This document shows, piece by piece, positions 6,250-12,530 of a stretch of 12,530 nucleotides of DNA (its first letter is position 1; each line of letters begins with the position of its first letter). The notes beneath the pieces were generated by a model. That model ran no database searches. It had not been told where the DNA came from and saw only the letters and a list, made by a program, of their open reading frames with translations. The translations under genes were made by a program, and so were the position numbers. Source of the stretch: Alphaproteobacteria bacterium (lineage in GTDB: Bacteria; Pseudomonadota; Alphaproteobacteria; Rickettsiales; UBA998); the NCBI GenBank assembly GCA_021730835.1, contig JAKFYP010000011.1, positions 1-12,530 on the forward strand, given 5' to 3'.

Positions 6250-7542
6250 TCAGCTACCGGCGCTTTCCGATATTTCCCACAGGGCGCTGATCGGCATGGC
6301 GCTAAGGTTCGGGCCGAAGCTGACCGTCTCGCGGCCAGTATACAGCACGATGCCGCGGTGGAACGCTTTGCCCGCGAGCGCCGCCAGCTCCTTCATTCCC
6401 GCGAAATCATGGGCGTTCACCTCGCTGCTGGATTTAATTTCCACCCCGACGATACGTCCGTCCGGCGCTTCCAGCACCACGTCCACCTCTTTTCCCGCCG
6501 CCGTGCGGAAATGGTAAAGCTTGGGAAGCGTCTGGCTCCATGCCTGCTGTTTTTTCAGTTCCATCACGATGAAATTCTCCAGAATGAACCCCGCCTTATT
6601 GTGGTCGAGCAGGCGATCCTGATCTATGCCGCGCAGGTGCATGGCCAGGCCGGTGTCGTTCAGGTAGATTTTGGGGGATTTGATCAGGCGACATTCCTCG
6701 TTGCGATACCAAGCGGGCAGCGGCACGAAAATAAAGACGGCCTCCAGCAGCGCCACATAGCGCTTGAGCGTGGTGTTGCCGATCTTGCTGATGCGCGAGA
6801 TTTCGGAGAAATTCAGCAGCCCGCCGACGCGCGCGGCCAGCAGTTGCAGCAGGTTCGGCAGTTCCCGATAGCCTTCGATGTTGGCCAGTTCGCGGATATC
6901 GCGCTCGATGATGGAGGTGAGATAGGAGCGATACCAGGCGTTGCGCCGCCGCACGTCGCTGCGCTTCAATATTTCAGGGTAGCCACCGAGCTTCAGCCGC
7001 TCCGATAATTCTTTCCATGCGATGGCGGAAGTAGCGGGCGGTTTCTGCGTGCCGAAGCAGAAATCAATGAACGCTTCCTTTGTGCCCGCGATCTCTCCTT
7101 GAGAAAGCGGCCAGAGCGTATGCACCTCCATCCGCCCGGCTAGCGAGTCGGCGACCTTGGGCAAGGTCATCGCGTTGGCAGAGCCGGTCAGCAGGAACCG
7201 GCCTGGCCTCCTGTCCTGATCCACCAGCTTCTTGATGGCGAGGAACATCTCCGGCGCACGCTGGATTTCGTCGATGACAATACTGTCCCCTATCGTTGCC
7301 AATAAGGAAGTCGGGTCAGATTTTGCGGCCGATAGCAGCGTGATGTCATCCAGCGACAAGTAGCGTGTGCCATCGTAAGTTGTGAATGGATCATCGTACG
7401 TTATTCCCGGTTCGTCATAGTGTATGGAAATAAGCGCCTTTGCCAGCGTGCTCTTGCCGACCTGACGCGCACCGTTAATCAGCACTACTGGGCTGTCCTG
7501 AAGCGCCAGTTTTATATCTAATATACTGTTTCTGCGGTACAT
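6250..7542 (-). CDS. AAA_14/DUF4143 ATPase with PD-(D/E)XK-like C-terminus
   Basis: The 430-residue length is usual for this family of P-loop ATPases. Walker A is GARQVGKS at residues 24-31, Walker B is SIVIDEIQRAP at 87-97 (D91, E92), and a sensor-like TGSAN lies at 119-123, followed by the family segment SLAGRMEVHTLWPLSQGEI. A winged-helix stretch lies around 230-275. The DUF4143 part ends in a restriction-nuclease-like arrangement: E322 in FILENF, D354 in KEVDVV, and E368-x-K370 in VEIKSS. Nuclease activity is inferred from the motif, not shown for the family. These ATPases are frequent in accessory regions of bacteria and archaea, and their cellular role is poorly defined. The start is ATG 7540-7542. 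There is no Shine-Dalgarno sequence, and a candidate promoter places the transcript start within a few bases of the ATG. The gene appears intact amid broken mobile DNA. Confidence 0.88.
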   Translation of the reverse strand: MYRRNSILDIKLALQDSPVVLINGARQVGKSTLAKALISIHYDEPGITYDDPFTTYDGTRYLSLDDITLLSAAKSDPTSLLATIGDSIVIDEIQRAPEMFLAIKKLVDQDRRPGRFLLTGSANAMTLPKVADSLAGRMEVHTLWPLSQGEIAGTKEAFIDFCFGTQKPPATSAIAWKELSERLKLGGYPEILKRSDVRRRNAWYRSYLTSIIERDIRELANIEGYRELPNLLQLLAARVGGLLNFSEISRISKIGNTTLKRYVALLEAVFIFVPLPAWYRNEECRLIKSPKIYLNDTGLAMHLRGIDQDRLLDHNKAGFILENFIVMELKKQQAWSQTLPKLYHFRTAAGKEVDVVLEAPDGRIVGVEIKSSSEVNAHDFAGMKELAALAGKAFHRGIVLYTGRETVSFGPNLSAMPISALWEISESAGS

Positions 7543-7550
7543 AATTCTGT

Positions 7551-7579
7551 ATATTAGCCACTTGCTGGCTAAAAATCAA
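7551..7579 (-). promoter_or_regulatory. Candidate promoter of the ATPase gene, leaderless
   Basis: On the minus strand TTGATT (7579-7574) and TAATAT (7556-7551) are 17 bases apart. Transcription would begin near 7545, 3 bases before the ATG, and no ribosome-binding site is present, so a leaderless mRNA is likely. A perfect dyad fills the spacer. Each element matches the consensus at 4 of 6 positions. Confidence 0.45.
7554..7572. promoter_or_regulatory. Operator-like dyad within the ATPase promoter
   Basis: Perfect inverted repeat TTAGCCA-N5-TGGCTAA lying between and slightly over the -35 and -10 elements, a classic repressor position. The half-site TGGCTAA recurs as TGGTTAA in the neighbouring dyad. 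Confidence 0.55.
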
Positions 7580-7592
7580 CCATCAAATGGTT
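7578..7592. promoter_or_regulatory. Second operator-like dyad at the ATPase promoter
   Basis: Perfect inverted repeat AACCAT-CAA-ATGGTT, extending to a related TGGTTAA half-site. It begins at the -35 element and lies 5 bases from the first dyad. Together they give at least three similar half-sites around one promoter. Confidence 0.4.
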
Positions 7593-7843
7593 AAAATATG
7601 GCAAGCGGGTTTCTTGCGGTGGGCTGATGTATTCCGGGAATATAGCGCAGGCGGGGGGTGGGCGACCGTGAATCAGAAAACAGCGAAGGCTGGAGTAATG
7701 CTTGGGTCATGGTTGCCAATAAATTAGACCTGTGGCGTTATGAAAACCACCTTTATTCTGGTGTGTCCGGCCCCGGGAGGTTGGGTTGATTAGAGGAGGC
7801 ATCGGTGGTATTGCATTGAGCGCCATATTCAGAAGAGGCTTTC
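7593..7843. other. Gene-free stretch with short palindromes
   Basis: No gene is supported between the ATPase promoter and the transposase remnant. Visible items are a small hairpin (GCAAG / CTTGC, 7601-7617) and a 13-base palindrome TATTCC-G-GGAATA (7630-7642). A G+C-rich block beginning TGTGTCCGGCCCC near 7761 may be the left end of the IS481-like element, judging only by position and the TG start. Confidence 0.35.
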
Positions 7844-8409
7844 ATGCATATACGACTCCACGCCAACGCCACCTGCACTCCTGCACTCCTGCCATCCGGA
7901 AGTTGATCCGGGAGCAGCGTCATCGCCCAACCGCCGAGCTGCAACGTGAGTTCGGCCTGACCTACAAGACGGTGAAGCGCTGGAAGGAGCGGGAGGACGG
8001 CCAGAACAAGTCGTCGCGTCCGGAACGTATCCGAAGCTCGTTTGAGGATTGGCAGGAAGCGCTGGTCGTGGAGATTCGCAAAGACCTGCTGCCGCCGCTG
8101 GATGATCTACTGGCGGTGGTGCGCAGGTTCCTTCTGCCTGCCTGCTCCCGGTCTGCGCTGGATCGCCTTCTGCGGCGTCATGGCGTGTCGGACCTGCGAG
8201 CGCTGATGTTCAGGGAAGAAGACAGGCCCGCCAAGGGGAGGGGCACGTTCAAACTCTATCCTCCCGGCTATCTGCATATCGACGTGAAGTACCTGCCGAA
8301 AATGCCTGATGAGGCCCATCATTCGTATCTTTTCGTGGTGATTGACCGTGCCACGCGCTGGGTGTTTCTGGAGGTTTATACAGCGCTCATTCAAATGCGA
8401 AGTGCATAA
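7844..8409 (+). pseudogene. IS481-like transposase, frameshifted and 3'-truncated
   Basis: The family start is the ATG at 7844 (MHIRLHANATCTPA), preceded by a purine-rich AGAGG. An 8-base tandem duplication at 7872-7892 throws this frame out and it soon meets a stop. Removing one 8-base unit joins it perfectly to the main body, which continues TCTPAIRKLIREQRHRP. The body carries an HTH (ELQREFGLTYKTVKRWKER), the conserved LLPPLDDLLAVVRRFLLPACS segment and the start of the rve integrase core: the first catalytic Asp in HIDVKYLP and the second Asp region VVIDRATRWVF. Resemblance ends at FLEVY (about 8380) and the frame runs to a stop at 8409, so the rest of the DDE core including the glutamate is missing. 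The open frame itself begins at 7786, but that upstream part is not transposase sequence. Dead twice over. Confidence 0.85.
7872..7892 (+). repeat. 8-bp tandem duplication causing a frameshift
   Basis: The unit CCTGCACT occurs twice and is followed by a partial third copy CCTGC. Deleting one unit restores a continuous transposase reading frame, so this duplication is the inactivating change. Confidence 0.85.
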
Positions 8410-8418
8410 ATGGGTTTA

Positions 8419-8456
8419 AATCAACGACCCTCGTCTTTAGACGAGGGTCGTTGATT
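8419..8456. repeat. Perfect 18-bp inverted repeat (38-base near-palindrome)
   Basis: The arms 8419-8436 and 8439-8456 are perfectly complementary, with core ACGACCCTCGTCT / AGACGAGGGTCGT, and are separated by two T residues; as RNA it folds as 17 bp with a UUUA loop. It begins 9 bases after the end of the transposase remnant and lies about 30 bases upstream of the promoter of the next gene. No T run follows on either strand, so it is not a standard terminator. It may be a transcription block without U-tract, a cruciform, or an element end. Confidence 0.75.
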
Positions 8457-8489
8457 CGCAAGAGATACAAACTAACCAGCTACCTCTGT

Positions 8490-8518
8490 TTGACAATTAT
8501 ACTCCGCTCGCCTACAAC
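8490..8518 (+). promoter_or_regulatory. Candidate promoter of the outer-membrane protein gene
   Basis: A perfect TTGACA (8490-8495) is followed after exactly 17 bases by TACAAC (8513-8518), 4 of 6 matches. Transcription would start near 8525, right at the ATG at 8527. No Shine-Dalgarno sequence precedes that ATG, so the mRNA may be leaderless. Confidence 0.5.
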
Positions 8519-8526
8519 ATGTGGTG

Positions 8527-10305
8527 ATGAGAAAGTTTGTCCTCTACCTGATGATGTTGAGCGTCACTCTGCCGGTTTCGCATGTCGCACAGGCAGGGGA
8601 GGCGTATGAGGCGCGCAAACTAGAGTTGCGGCGGGCATTCGAGCAGCGCCGCGCTGCCATCCGTCGCAATCTGAAGCAAAGCGAGCCTCGCACCGCTTAT
8701 GTTCAGCGTTACGAGACACTTGCGGGCAACCTGCGGGCAACGATGCCTGAGCCGGTTACGCCTCCCTCCCCGGCGATTGCCGCCGTGCCAGTGGCGTCCA
8801 GTCCGCAAACTCCCCCGGCATTTGTCGCGCCTGCCCTGACCAAACCCACCCCGCCGGTTGCTGCCAGACCGGCAACTCCGCCCGCTATACCCGTTGTCGC
8901 CAGCATGGCCGTCCCACGCAGCCCCGCCGTCCCGCTGATTCGCGTAGCACAGGCCATTTTACCGCTGGGCGCGTTGTCGGTTCCCGTTGCGCCGCGTCCC
9001 GCCCCGCCCGGTATCAATCCGCTGCAAACGCATAACCCGGCCTCGCCTGCTCCGGAATCCTCCGCCCCGGCCCGCTCAAACGTTCCGGCTCCGATGGCGA
9101 TGGCTTCCGGTTCAGCCTATACGATGGCCTCGCTGGCCCCGGCGGCAGGTGCGGCAGCCGCGTACCGGCAGGCGGCCCCGGCCACTATCAGCCGCGTGCC
9201 GCCCTCTATGATACGACCTGCACCTGCTCCGCAAGCCGTGATACCGGCGATGCCCCTGCCCCGCAGCGTGCCGCGTGCACCCACCGGGCCACGCATGGAG
9301 GCCCCGGATACCCCGACCTACACACCGCCCGCCGGTGGATTTGCCGCTTCTTCCGGTAACTCGCTTCACGTCTGGCCACCGCCGCGCCCCATCCCGCCGG
9401 AATTCGCCATATTCAAACTAACCGCGGGCTGGCGGCAGGATGATTTCGACTGGAACGTTGCCGCGGATGCTTCCGGCACGGCCACGCCAAACATTTTATC
9501 CGAGTTGATCTGGCGCGATGTCACCATGTACGAGGCCAAGGCCGAGAGCGAGGTAACCCTGCCCGATGGCTGGCTGCGTGGCACACATTTCGAGGGGTTG
9601 GTATCGCTGGCCGGAATTTTCGACGGCGAGGTGCAGGATTCCGATTTCGCCGGGAATAACCGCACGCTGGAATTCTCCCGCTCGGTCGGCGACGCCGATG
9701 AGGGTAACGCGCAGGCCTATTCGCTGGCGGTCGGCTATAAATTCGAGGCGGAACGGTTTCTCGATACCGGCTGGCGCGATACCTCACTGTTTATGACGCC
9801 GGTCGTCGGTTACGCCTATCGCAGCACCGATTTCAGCTTCGGTGACAGTAATCTGGTGGTCAGCCGCGATTTCGGCGAAAACTTCAGCGGCGGGCCGCTC
9901 GGGCCGATCACCGGGCTGGACAGCTCTTACGATGCCGAATGGAAAGGCCCGTTCATCGGTCTCGGCCTCGGCGGCGTCTACGGTACGCATCGTATTGGCC
10001 TGAAAGGACAATATCATTTCGCCGATTATGAGGCGGAAGCAAACTGGAATCTGCGCGATGATTTTGCTCATCCCCGCAGTTTCATACAGGGAGCCGATGC
10101 GGACGGCATCGTGCTTTCCGCCGATTACGGCTACGAGTTTTCAGAAAATCTGCTGCTCAACCTGCAAGCCAGCTATCAGGACTGGACGACGGATAACGGC
10201 TACGATGTAATTTTCTTCTCCGACGGCACGGCGTCTAATGGCCGCCTTAACGAGGCGAATCTGCAATCTCAGGCCTACCATGTCGGTCTGGCCTATGTGT
10301 GGTAG
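8527..10305 (+). CDS. Omptin-like outer-membrane beta-barrel protein with Pro/Ala-rich linker
   Basis: The 592-residue product starts with a signal peptide (MRKFVLYLMMLSVTLPVSHV, cleavage expected after AQA at 21-23). ATG 8527 was chosen over the GTG at 8521 because it begins the signal peptide. A charged Arg/Glu-rich helix (about 25-70) follows, then ~215 residues of low-complexity Pro/Ala sequence (about 75-290), then a C-terminal domain of ~300 residues with alternating amphipathic strands ending in YHVGLAYVW. A final aromatic residue is typical of barrels inserted by BAM. The barrel resembles omptins: SELIWRDV corresponds to the SQLDWK region of OmpT, and QDSDFAGNNR (DxD at 371-373) to the omptin DxD pair. 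DDFAH (511-515) may match the Asp-His dyad but with one extra residue, so protease activity is uncertain. The long linker is unlike classical omptins of about 300 residues and may span periplasm or peptidoglycan. Confidence 0.8.
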   Translation: MRKFVLYLMMLSVTLPVSHVAQAGEAYEARKLELRRAFEQRRAAIRRNLKQSEPRTAYVQRYETLAGNLRATMPEPVTPPSPAIAAVPVASSPQTPPAFVAPALTKPTPPVAARPATPPAIPVVASMAVPRSPAVPLIRVAQAILPLGALSVPVAPRPAPPGINPLQTHNPASPAPESSAPARSNVPAPMAMASGSAYTMASLAPAAGAAAAYRQAAPATISRVPPSMIRPAPAPQAVIPAMPLPRSVPRAPTGPRMEAPDTPTYTPPAGGFAASSGNSLHVWPPPRPIPPEFAIFKLTAGWRQDDFDWNVAADASGTATPNILSELIWRDVTMYEAKAESEVTLPDGWLRGTHFEGLVSLAGIFDGEVQDSDFAGNNRTLEFSRSVGDADEGNAQAYSLAVGYKFEAERFLDTGWRDTSLFMTPVVGYAYRSTDFSFGDSNLVVSRDFGENFSGGPLGPITGLDSSYDAEWKGPFIGLGLGGVYGTHRIGLKGQYHFADYEAEANWNLRDDFAHPRSFIQGADADGIVLSADYGYEFSENLLLNLQASYQDWTTDNGYDVIFFSDGTASNGRLNEANLQSQAYHVGLAYVW

Positions 10306-10312
10306 GCATTGC

Positions 10313-10375
10313 GGAGGTTGGATGATTGGAGGTTAGAAAGAACTCTCAATTCTAATATCCAGTCATCCAACCTCC
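10313..10375. terminator. Large inverted repeat between convergent genes
   Basis: Arms 10313-10338 and 10350-10375 pair over 26 positions, one of them a T/G wobble and two mismatched, with an 11-base loop. The outer 17 pairs are near perfect (GGAGGTTGGATGA...). It lies 8 bases after the outer-membrane gene stop and touches the uvrB stop codon, so it could end or protect both transcripts. No T run follows, so intrinsic termination is not proven. Confidence 0.5.
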
Positions 10376-12384
10376 TATCCCCCCTCCAGTTTCCGAATTT
10401 CATCCCTCAGTTTCGCCGCCCGTTCAAATTCGAGGTCGGCGGCGTAGCGCAGCATCTTATCGCGCAGCGCCTTGACATGCGCCTCCGGATTATGCCCGGC
10501 GGGGGATCCGGCAGCGTAATCGGGCGCGTCCTTCTCCGCCGCCCTGAGCGCGGGGGCGTGATCGTACACCCACGGGTTTTCTCCGTCATGCTGCATGGCT
10601 TCGGCGATAGCGCGTCGGGTGGATTGCGGGGTGATGCCGTGCTCGGTGTTATAGGCTTCCTGTATCGCCCGTCGGCGGTCGGTTTCTTCAATCGCCGCCT
10701 TCAGCGAATCGGTCATAGTATCGGCATAGAGAATCACCTTGCCGCCGATATTGCGCGCTGCCCGCCCAATGGTTTGAATCAGCGCGGTTTTCGAGCGCAG
10801 GAAACCTTCCTTATCGGCGTCCAGTATGGCTACCAGCCCGCATTCGGGAATATCCAGCCCCTCGCGCAGCAAATTGACGCCAACCAGCACGTCGAATGTC
10901 CCGAGGCGCAAATCGCGGATGATGTCAATACGCTCAAGCGTATCCACGTCCGAATGCAGGTAGCGCACACGGATGCCCGCCTCGTCCATGTATTCAGTCA
11001 GTTGCTCGGCCATTTTTTTGGTCAGCGTGGTAACCAGCACCCGGCGGTCGAGCTTTTTCTGTTCCCTGCATTCATGCAGCAAATCATCCACCTGTGAGGC
11101 GACCGGGCGGATGAGGCAATCGGGGTCAACCAGCCCGGTCGGGCGGATTACCTGCTCAACGAACGCGCCGCCGGTCATCTCCAGTTCGATTTTGCCGGGC
11201 GTGGCGGAGACAAATACGGTGCGCGGGCGCATCCGGTCCCATTCCTCGAATTTAAGAGGGCGGTTGTCGCGGGCCGAAGGCAGGCGGAAGCCGTATTCAA
11301 CCAGCGTATCCTTGCGCGCCCGGTCGCCGTTATACATGCCGCGCACCTGCGGCAGGGTGACATGGCTTTCATCAACGAACAGCAGGGCGCCTTCCGGCAT
11401 ATACTGAAACAGCGTCGGTGGCGGTTCACCGGGCGCGCTGCCGGTGAGGTAACGCGAATAATTCTCGATGCCCTTGCAGGTTCCGGTCTCGGTGAGCATT
11501 TCCAGATCGAAAACCGTGCGCTGCTCCAGCCGTTGCGCTTCGAGCAGCTTTCCGCCTTTGCGTAAAAAATCGAGATGGTTTTTCAATTCCTCCTTGATGC
11601 CACGAATGGCTTTATCAATCGTCGGGCGCGGCGTAACATAATGGCTGTTGGCGAAAATGGAGACGCGATCCATCACCCCCTGCCGCTCGCCGGTTAAGGG
11701 ATCGAACGCCGTAATTTCCTCGATTTCATCGCCGAAGAAAGACAGCCGCCACGCCTGATCCTCAAGGTGGGCCGGGAAAATATCGAGCGTGTCGCCGCGC
11801 AGCCGGAACGTTCCGCGCTGAAAGGCAATATCGTTGCGCGTGTACTGGATATCAATCAGTTGTTTAGTCAGGGCGCTCAGGCGCACCGCCTCGCCCTTCG
11901 CCAGATGGATCACCATCTGCGAGTAGGACTCCACCGAGCCGATACCGTAGATACAGGAGACCGAGGCAATGACGATCACGTCGCGCCGCTCAAGCAGAGA
12001 GCGCGTCGCGGCGTGGCGCATGCGGTCTATCTGCTCATTAATTGAGGCGTCTTTCTCAATATAGGTGTCGGTGCGGGGTACATAAGCTTCCGGCTGGTAG
12101 TAATCGTAGTAGGAGACAAAATACTCCACCGCGTTATGGGGAAAAAAACTTTTCATCTCGTGATAAAGCTGGGCGGCAAGCGTTTTATTATGCGCCATAA
12201 TCATCGCCGGACGCTGAAGCTGCGCGACGATATGCGCCATCGTGAAAGTCTTGCCCGAGCCGGTCACTCCGAGCAAAACCTGATTTTGCTCATCCTCGCG
12301 CAAACCCCGCGTCAGGGCGGCGATAGCTGCGGGCTGATCCCCGGCGGGCCGGTAATCCGAGACAAGCTGAAAGGGGTGGGACAT
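10375..12384 (-). CDS. uvrB: Excinuclease ABC subunit UvrB
   Basis: UvrB receives damaged DNA from UvrA, verifies the lesion with its helicase-like ATPase and recruits UvrC for dual incision in nucleotide excision repair. The 669-residue length is standard. From the ATG at 12382-12384 ([18 protein letters not shown]) it shows Walker A GVTGSGKT (39-46), the damage-probing beta-hairpin [12 protein letters not shown] (92-103), DESH (338-341), helicase motif V/VI sequences ([18 protein letters not shown]) and a C-terminal UVR domain ([23 protein letters not shown]) that binds UvrC. The open frame extends 22 codons further upstream, but that part is translation of a heptamer repeat and the family N-terminus is MSHPF. 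No Shine-Dalgarno sequence precedes the ATG, and no clear LexA box (GTTC-N7-GTTC) is visible in the 146 bases upstream. Confidence 0.97.
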   Translation of the reverse strand: MSHPFQLVSDYRPAGDQPAAIAALTRGLREDEQNQVLLGVTGSGKTFTMAHIVAQLQRPAMIMAHNKTLAAQLYHEMKSFFPHNAVEYFVSYYDYYQPEAYVPRTDTYIEKDASINEQIDRMRHAATRSLLERRDVIVIASVSCIYGIGSVESYSQMVIHLAKGEAVRLSALTKQLIDIQYTRNDIAFQRGTFRLRGDTLDIFPAHLEDQAWRLSFFGDEIEEITAFDPLTGERQGVMDRVSIFANSHYVTPRPTIDKAIRGIKEELKNHLDFLRKGGKLLEAQRLEQRTVFDLEMLTETGTCKGIENYSRYLTGSAPGEPPPTLFQYMPEGALLFVDESHVTLPQVRGMYNGDRARKDTLVEYGFRLPSARDNRPLKFEEWDRMRPRTVFVSATPGKIELEMTGGAFVEQVIRPTGLVDPDCLIRPVASQVDDLLHECREQKKLDRRVLVTTLTKKMAEQLTEYMDEAGIRVRYLHSDVDTLERIDIIRDLRLGTFDVLVGVNLLREGLDIPECGLVAILDADKEGFLRSKTALIQTIGRAARNIGGKVILYADTMTDSLKAAIEETDRRRAIQEAYNTEHGITPQSTRRAIAEAMQHDGENPWVYDHAPALRAAEKDAPDYAAGSPAGHNPEAHVKALRDKMLRYAADLEFERAAKLRDEIRKLEGG

Positions 12385-12397
12385 GGTTGAGTTGCCG

Positions 12398-12432
12398 GTT
12401 GCGAGTTGCGAGTTGCGAGTTGCGAGTTGCGA
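12398..12432. repeat. Five perfect copies of a heptamer upstream of uvrB
   Basis: GTTGCGA is repeated five times head to tail without error, preceded by a degenerate copy (12391-12397). On the minus strand it lies 13 bases before the uvrB ATG, in the 5' untranslated region, where a ribosome-binding site would be expected. A seven-base unit is prone to slippage. Confidence 0.95.
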
Positions 12433-12474
12433 GAAAATTGTTACTAGCAACTAGCAGCCCATCACTCGCAACTC
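12424..12474. repeat. 10-bp inverted repeat using a distal heptamer copy
   Basis: GAGTTGCGAG (12424-12433) and its exact complement CTCGCAACTC (12465-12474) can pair across a 31-base loop that also holds two near copies of CTAGCAA. Because five tandem heptamers are available, the distal arm could pair in several registers in the uvrB leader. Confidence 0.55.
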
Positions 12475-12475
12475 T

Positions 12476-12530
12476 TTATGTAGCGCTCTCATCCGCCTTT
12501 GTCATCCACTCCTGCTGTCTCCCATCCGCG
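12476..12530 (-). CDS. Possible 3' end of a gene upstream of uvrB
   Basis: A minus-strand frame entering from the right edge encodes 17 residues (ADGRQQEWMTKADESAT) and stops with TAA at 12476-12478. Composition is compatible with a protein C-terminus, but another frame is also open for a similar length, so the evidence is thin. If real, it ends 91 bases before uvrB on the same strand. Confidence 0.25.
   Translation of the reverse strand, partial: ADGRQQEWMTKADESAT

Noticed and set aside
8419..8456. Rho-independent terminator of the transposase remnant
   Set aside because: The stem is perfect but no T run follows on either strand.
10309..11097. 262-codon plus-strand open frame opposite the uvrB 3' half
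   Set aside because: It is a shadow of the conserved uvrB gene; its start lies in the inverted repeat and the product shows no domain.
12398..12432. CRISPR array
   Set aside because: The heptamers are contiguous with no spacers and are far too short for CRISPR repeats.
12385..12450. 22-codon N-terminal extension of UvrB
   Set aside because: The extension is translation of the heptamer array, and the UvrB family N-terminus begins at MSHPF.

Overview
The window looks like chromosomal DNA of a Gram-negative bacterium, most likely an alphaproteobacterium. Supporting signs are the G+C-rich codon use, the character of the UvrB and TruA proteins, a signal-peptide-bearing outer-membrane barrel protein, an RTX-type secreted protein and a CCA-encoding tRNA-Arg. 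The assignment is by recognition of protein character, not by a search.

Layout. Bases 1-2285 hold the 3' part of a large RTX / type I secreted surface protein, closed by a clean intrinsic terminator. Bases 2340-2760 are a hairpin-rich intergenic stretch. truA lies on the minus strand (2763-3500). Its 5' end has been invaded by an A+T-rich insert of about 460 bp that carries a small Cys-rich protein gene and is bounded by a perfect 27-bp direct repeat of the first truA codons. A tRNA-Arg(UCU) gene (4091-4167) follows. Reading antisense across it is the C-terminal remnant of a large serine recombinase whose catalytic domain is missing.

Bases 5045-8410 are a scrapyard of mobile and broken DNA. 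It holds a PhoH N-terminal fragment, an IS630-type transposase N-terminal fragment, an intact small HTH/excisionase-like gene, an intact AAA_14/DUF4143 ATPase with a nuclease-like C-terminus, and an IS481-like transposase broken by an 8-bp tandem duplication and by 3' truncation. Two sets of palindromes punctuate the HTH/ATPase pair. One pair lies between the two genes. The other lies in the ATPase promoter, where a dyad fills the spacer between the -35 and -10 elements.

From 8419 onward the DNA looks like ordinary chromosome again: a perfect hairpin, an omptin-like outer-membrane protein gene with a possible leaderless promoter, a convergent inverted repeat, and full-length uvrB on the minus strand. 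The uvrB start is preceded by five perfect copies of a heptamer instead of a Shine-Dalgarno sequence.

I see no complete new multi-gene defence or biosynthetic system. The most interesting points are the truA insertion, which replaces that gene's start codon and probably its promoter; the regulated HTH/ATPase pair; and the omptin-like protein with a long Pro/Ala linker.
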